Of a stretch of 64,000 bases of DNA, positions 59,252 to 64,000 are shown in pieces. Numbering within the stretch: position 1 is the first letter of the stretch; every line of letters begins with the position of its first letter. Below the pieces are notes generated by a model, which saw only the letters and a program-made list of their open reading frames with translations, was not told the DNA's origin and searched no databases. The translations under genes were made by a program, and so were the position numbers. Origin of the DNA: Symbiodinium natans (taxonomy: Eukaryota; Sar; Dinophyceae; Suessiales; Symbiodiniaceae); assembly GCA_905221605.1 (NCBI GenBank), contig CAJNDS010001446.1:1466315-1530314 (forward strand). Direction: 5' to 3'.

Positions 59252-59263
59252 GGGCTCATAACC
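59252..59263 (-). other. Primer-binding site matching the anticodon arm of initiator tRNA-Met
   Basis: The minus strand directly after the 5' LTR reads GGTTATGAGCCC, complementary to the GGGCTCATAACC anticodon-arm type of initiator tRNA-Met rather than to a tRNA 3' end. Copia elements are known to prime from an internally cut half-tRNA in the same region. Confidence 0.65.
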
Positions 59264-59550
59264 TACGGGGGCAACCGAAAGGGAACAGGGAAAGAAACCA
59301 ACCCTCAACAGTCGCCTATATAGATTTCCCAGATCGAACCAGAAACAAGAACACCCAACCCTAAGGGGACAGGATAAGGGAGAAGGGACGGGACTACTCC
59401 AACCCGTTAAACCCAACCCCAAGCGTACGTACTTTTTCAACAAAAGCTGACGGCTCTCGGCCATCTTGAGCCATACAAGATTTCCGGGTACATTGACCCT
59501 TCCAACTCCCAACACTAACTCCTTTCTACAATACCAGCTGCAGCTCCGCA
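59264..59550 (-). repeat. 5' LTR
   Basis: 287 bp; see the 3' LTR at 50701-50978. Its outer end abuts CCCTAAA repeats. Confidence 0.92.
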
Positions 59551-61159
59551 CCCTAAACCCTACCCCCTAAACCCTACTGTAAACCCTAAACCTTAAACCC
59601 TAAACCCTAAACTCTAAAGCCTAAACCCTAAACCTAGGGTTTTGGGCTCAGGGTTTGGGTTCTTTCGGGCTCTTCGTATCAAACTCAGGGCGGGAGAGTG
59701 GGTTAGGGCAACCCTAAACCCTCAACCCAGCACCCCTTATACAGAAGGTAACCCTAAACCCTAAACCCTAAACCCTAAACCCGAAACCCGAAGCCCCTTT
59801 GTACATAAGGTTTAGTCCTACCACCTCAAAGTTCACTCGTTCCCAGCAGCAATGTGGCCTTCGGATACGCAGGCCTTCCTACACCCCATCCACCACATAT
59901 ACATCGTCATACACCATATATACCCTATATACACACATATATATATATGCATACATATGTATGTATGTATATTACATTTATGCACACCATAAATGCCATA
60001 TGTATTATATGTATGCACTGTATATATTTTCTACCTACCGGTCAAAAAATAAGTATATCTATGCCATATGTACCATACTCTTTAAAACCCCAGCAGCAGC
60101 GGAAATTGGCGAAGGTTTATCGCCTACATGGTGGCCACGCAAGCAGCGAAGGTGTGGCAAGGGGTCTGGGGTTTAGAGTTTAGGGTTGAGGGTTTAGGGT
60201 TTAGAGCGCCACCACCCCAAAGCACCTAAACCTCGGTCTCCCAAGCCGTAAAAAATCTAAACCCTAAACTTCCTGGTTCCTGGGCTTCCCTTCCTAACCC
60301 ACCACCCTGCAGGGTTTACAGTCCGGGGGGTCTCAGGGGTTTGATTGGCCCCTTCTCGTGGGTTGGACTCGTAATGAACAGACTAGGTTTAGGGTTTGGG
60401 GTTTACGGTTTAGGGTTTAGGGCTATCCCGTGCCCGTGCATGCCACCCCAAAAGAGAGAACTGACCATAAACATTGGAATGAGGCAATTATTGTCTTCAT
60501 TCAAAGAACCACTCTTTGTCCCTCCTTGATTTTGGTGGTGTGCGTTAAACGGAGAGCTCTGTCTGACTTCCAAGATCATGCCCCAGAAGATCTTGCTTGC
60601 GAGGTGGTTGTGCTGAAGTTCCGGCAGCTGTACGACAGGCATCTTTGGCGGCAGCATGGAGCACTGACTGCTGGTGTGGGTTCATGGGCACCTGAACCTG
60701 TCTCATCGCAGTTTCCTTCCCCAATGCTTCAGTGCGCAAGTGCAAGACGTCGACCTGAAAAAAGAGCTAGTGGAAGGACCACTGCTCATGACCTGACAAA
60801 AACGTTCCTATCTCACAATCCTAAACAAAAACTAATCACCCAAAACCCTATAAACCCTAATCCTAAGCCCCAAAAGCCCCAGGCCGGAAACCCTTGGCCT
60901 TGAATACCCTAAGCCTGAAACCCACGCCCAAAACCCTCGGGCGCCCGTAGGCCCTTTTTGCCATAAACCCGAAATCCCAAATCCTAGAAACTATAGCGCC
61001 TGTAAGCCAAAACCCTAAACCCCATAAGCCCCGTGAAACCATAAACCTCGTAAACCCCTAAAGCACTGCAAGCCCTATGACCCCACAAACCCTGAACCCT
61101 AAAGCCTAAACCCTAAACCCTAAACCCCCAAACCCAAAAACCCTCAACCGTCGGCCCAG
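59551..61159. other. Telomere-like patches, TA-rich microsatellite and unique DNA
   Basis: CCCTAAA variants 59551-59635 and 59745-59795; a TA/CATA-rich microsatellite 59885-60070; unique DNA 60430-60830 with open but unrecognised frames; degenerate CCCTAAA 60835-61150. No gene supported. Confidence 0.6.
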
Positions 61160-61250
61160 TTTCGAGCTTGCGGTGTACACTGACGTGACGCTCTCCGAGC
61201 ATGGCTTCAGCAGGCACATGGCCTCCCCGAAACCTCAGCCCAAAGGCAAG
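61160..61250 (+). other. Exon-like island, ELAVYTDVTLSEHGFSRH
   Basis: 91 bp, CCCTAAA upstream, AG acceptor (followed by T), GA donor directly into TTTAGGG. The frame reads FELAVYTDVTLSEHGFSRH and then MASPKPQPKGK; very protein-like. It matches no family I recognise, but it is one of the most convincing unassigned exons. Confidence 0.45.
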
Positions 61251-62022
61251 GATTTAGGGTTCAGGGTTCAGGGTTCTGGGTTTAGGGTTTAGGGTTTAGG
61301 GTTTGGGGTTTAGGGTTAGGGTTGAGGGTTTAGGGTTTAGGGCTCCCCTAAGCCTTCAACCTTAAGAGCCTAAAGCTCTAAAAACCATGCAGAGCCCGAG
61401 GCACCAAGAACACCCTAAAGCCCCTAGCTCCTAAATAACTCTAAGCTCTGAGAGGGTTGAGATTTAAGGGACCCTTAATTTGTATGGGATATATTAGGGG
61501 CACATAGGAGGTGCCCTCTCAACCCATGACCATGCAACTACCCTAAGATAAGCCCGGAAGCACCCTGGGGCCCCAGACCTTGACAACCCTAAACCCTCTA
61601 GCCATGGAGCCCCTAAACCCCAAACCCCTAAACCCCCAAACGTCTGAACCCCTAAACCCCGAAACCCCGAAACCCCTAAACCCCTAAACCTCCTAGACCC
61701 TACACCCCGAAACCCGAACCCCGAAATTTTCGGATTCCTAAAGCCCGGAGCCTGCCGTCTTTTCCCCAGAAGCTCTAGACCCCTCACAACAAGCCCTAAC
61801 ACCCTCGAACCCTGCAGTCGGGTTTAGGGTTTCGGGTTTAGGGTTGAGGGTTTCGGGTTCAGGGTAGCCCTAAACCCTAACCCTAAACCCAAAACCCTAA
61901 CATCTAAGCTCAAAACCCTAAACCCTAAGCCTAAAGCCCCAAGATTCCGAGCCCGTCGTCCAGTGCAGGGGTGTGCCTAGCGCTTTCCATCCCGAAGGTC
62001 TGGAAGCTCCGGTGTTTTTTTT

Positions 62023-62053
<31 letters not shown>

Positions 62054-62135
62054 GGGGATTTCAGGGGTTTGAGGGGTTAAGGGCTTAGGTTTTTGGACTT
62101 AGGGTTGAGGGTTTTGGGGCTTCAGGGACTTAAAA
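61251..62135. repeat. Degenerate telomere-like DNA and poly-G run
   Basis: TTTAGGG variants 61251-61345, unique 61350-61560, CCCTAAA variants 61580-61735, and a G run of over 20 at about 62028-62050. No gene. Confidence 0.7.
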
Positions 62136-62232
62136 GTTGGAGTGTTCCCCTTGCACTAGCAGTCCTGAATGGGGATTATAATCGGTTGTACGATAATCCC
62201 AATTAAGGGCTGTTAGTAAAAGGGGAACATCC
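62136..62232. repeat. MITE-like inverted-repeat element, copy 4
   Basis: gttggagtgttccccttgc at the left; the right end (ttagtaaaaggggaacatcc) is its diverged complement. Same family as 32988, 35107 and 38298. Confidence 0.75.
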
Positions 62233-64000
62233 TAGGGTTTAGGGTTTTCGGGGCTTTGAGGCTCCAGCGGGATGAGCAGTCAGGGGTTTTCGGTTGCGGC
62301 AGTCAGGGGATTCAGGCTCGCACCCCAAAGGTTGCACCCCCTAAAGTTTCCCCTGATGTACTTAGTACTTCGAATATGGCCCTTATATTCCCTTGGGTAT
62401 CTTTGAAAGAGAACTCCTCAGGGTCCAAGGTACAACCCCTAGAGGGATCCTCAGCCCTGAGGATCTGGCTGTGCTACTCAGGGTACTTAAAAGCCCAGCT
62501 ATATGCCCTAAGCCCGAAACCCTAAAGTTTGCAGGGTTTAGGGTTTCGGGTTGGGGGTTTAGGGTTAAGGGGCCCTGCAGTCAAATCACGCTATTGTAGC
62601 TCTAGCTGACAGTAGAAGCCAAGAACCCAACAATCCTGAGCCTCACCTGCAAGTAGACGCCAGCTAAACTGCTTGACGGCCTCTTTCTTAAAGCTGCTGC
62701 GCCCCAGCTCCTCAACCCTAACCCTATCACAGGGAGCCTGAATACCTTCTGTTGTTATCTTCCTGTGTAGTTCTATAATCAATTCCCACAATAGCCGTTC
62801 TACTTAACCCCCCTCGCCAATCCTAAGCCCTAAACCCCAAACCCACTCCTTCAGGCTTTGCCGATTTGACCCCGCTGCAGATGCATCTTGCTCGCGCAAG
62901 TACTTATAAGCAGTAAGGTTTTCAGAGGGCAACCTGCACCATGGGTTTAGGGTTTTGGGTTTAGGGTTTAGAGAGCCTGTGAGCGGGGTTCGGGTGTCGG
63001 TGGCTCTAAACCCTGAACCCTAGGCCCCCTCATCCTGAACCCTAAACCCTAAACCCTAGACCCTAAACCCTAAACCCTAAGCGTGGGTGAGCGCAAATGT
63101 CAGGCGAAGGCCAAAAGTGTTCCCTGCGTCAACGTCTGCGTCTTAGATATTTCATGGGCTCTGCGTTAGGAGCGGGAAGCATTGGGGTTGGAGAGCGGTG
63201 GATACTAAGCACGCCGTGTGCGGGAACTACAAGAATGCGGATTCCAAACACACAAGACTCTGCCGGAGTTGCGTCGTGGCCCTTGCGTTCTTGTTTTACT
63301 TTTATAGACGTCTTGTTTCGGTCAGGGCATCGCCTGCGCGAAGGCTGGCAGCGCCTGAGAAGGGGGGGAAGGGGGAAGTGGGGATGGGGGCGCAGCAGGT
63401 TCAAAAGCGGCACGCGCGGCAAGTGCAAGAGGAGGTCGAGCACTTGCCGACGGGAGAGGTGTCGATTGAGAGTGGGAGGGAGGAGCGGGAGGGTGGGAGC
63501 GGCGTAATCTCGTGACAGGCCCTCGGCCCGTCCTGATGGCCCCGTGACGATTTTTTTGTTATGTGTGCGTTGCTCGAAGACGGCGCCCCTTCCTCGTCGT
63601 TTTTGTGGACACGCGTCTTCGGCTTGGATGGGGGTGGGGAGCGCGAGTGCTGCGTGTTTTTTGTTCGTCAGGGAAGGGCCGCTCGGACCACGTGGTGGTC
63701 TCGAAGGAGCGTTTAAAAAGTCGGCTCCTCAGCGGTTCACGCGCCGCCATGGAGGTCTGCGTGGAGGAAGGGAGGCGGGGTTGGGGGTGGGGAAGGAGTC
63801 GAAGGAGAGGGAGGGAGGGAGTGTGGTAGAAAGTAACAAACACATACTGTGCAGGACCCTAGGACACTATTTTAATATGGGCCCTTAAAAGGGTACCCCT
63901 TATATACCACCTTCTATACCCTATACAAATCCAGGGCCCATACATCAGAACCCTTCTAAGGAGGTTAGGGGCCATGTTAAGGGCCCGTGCAACTACCCTT
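62233..64000. other. Window end: unique DNA, no gene supported
   Basis: Telomere-like patches at 62235, 62535-62570 and 63005-63080. 63090-63830 is GC-rich with overlapping open frames on both strands but no recognisable motif. 63870-64000 has short inverted segments (cccttaaaagggtacccct and similar) related to those near 18.3 and 24.45 kb. Confidence 0.5.

Larger units (their letters stand above)
50701..59550 (-). mobile_element. 8.85-kb LTR retrotransposon, gag-like coding region only (TR-GAG type)
   Basis: Direct repeats 50701-50978 and 59264-59550 flank the element, and CCCTA (50696-50700 and 59551-59555) is a 5-bp target duplication. On the minus strand the 5' LTR is at the right. Just inside it is a primer-binding site, and just before the 3' LTR a purine tract (minus strand of 50979-50990). 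The interior is one long coding region in four overlapping frame pieces with WW, S1 and six CCCH zinc-finger motifs. I found no protease, integrase, reverse transcriptase or RNase H motif, so it would depend on another element for movement. LTRs differ by one 9-bp indel and very few bases, so insertion is recent. Confidence 0.88.

Noticed and set aside
62591-62791. Minus-strand frame with VEELGRSSFKKEAVKQFSWR and a GT donor-like end
   Set aside because: Protein-like in part but with no family match and no clear acceptor; too little to call an exon.
63097-63888. Overlapping 88-136-aa frames on both strands at the window end
   Set aside because: GC-rich DNA open on both strands; no motif, no splice pattern.
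1-64000. CRISPR array, tRNA, rRNA or trans-spliced leader relic
   Set aside because: No spaced direct repeats of CRISPR type, no cloverleaf or conserved rRNA segment, and no full match to the dinoflagellate spliced-leader core was seen by eye.

Overview
The window looks like nuclear DNA of a peridinin-type dinoflagellate. Four things point there. There is a chlorophyll a-c binding (light-harvesting) polyprotein gene. Introns use GT, GC and GA donors and nearly always end AG followed by G. The spacer DNA is dominated by perfect and degenerate copies of the TTTAGGG/CCCTAAA telomere heptamer. There is a reverse transcriptase relic of a type I associate with dinoflagellate genomes. The species cannot be named from the sequence. 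No bacterial gene, tRNA, rRNA or CRISPR array was seen.

Layout. About 0.6-11.5 kb (+): one light-harvesting gene with a leader of small exons (plastid-targeting signal), nine near-identical 173-codon repeats each made of two exons, and a tail of tiny exons. About 13.0-37.9 kb (+): a leucyl aminopeptidase (peptidase family M17) gene broken into at least 14 exons of 33-103 bp, so small that a long-ORF search misses it; reading phase agrees at all 12 consecutive junctions from 16.8 to 37.9 kb. One of its introns (24.8-32.7 kb) holds a complete 5.83-kb DNA transposon (25,636-31,465) with terminal inverted repeats, a Merlin/IS1595-type DDE transposase, a P-loop helicase-like protein and an accessory protein. 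About 39-50.6 kb and 61.2 kb (+): isolated exon-like islands of one or more unidentified genes, beginning with a signal-peptide-like exon. 40.0-40.4 kb: reverse transcriptase relic. 50.7-59.55 kb (- strand): an LTR retrotransposon with nearly identical LTRs, a copia-like half-tRNA primer site and one giant coding region with WW, S1 and CCCH domains but no visible polymerase or integrase. The rest is telomere-like repeat, MITE-like inverted repeats, minisatellites and low-complexity DNA.

How it fits together. The host genes seem to be separate transcription units on the + strand. Their shared feature is architecture: many exon islands are preceded by CCCTAAA runs and followed by TTTAGGG runs, so many introns begin with one strand of the telomere repeat and end with its complement. 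Both intact transposons have inserted into these telomere-like tracts. Exon positions and splice sites were derived by hand from reading frames, family motifs and phase agreement; no transcript or database search was available.
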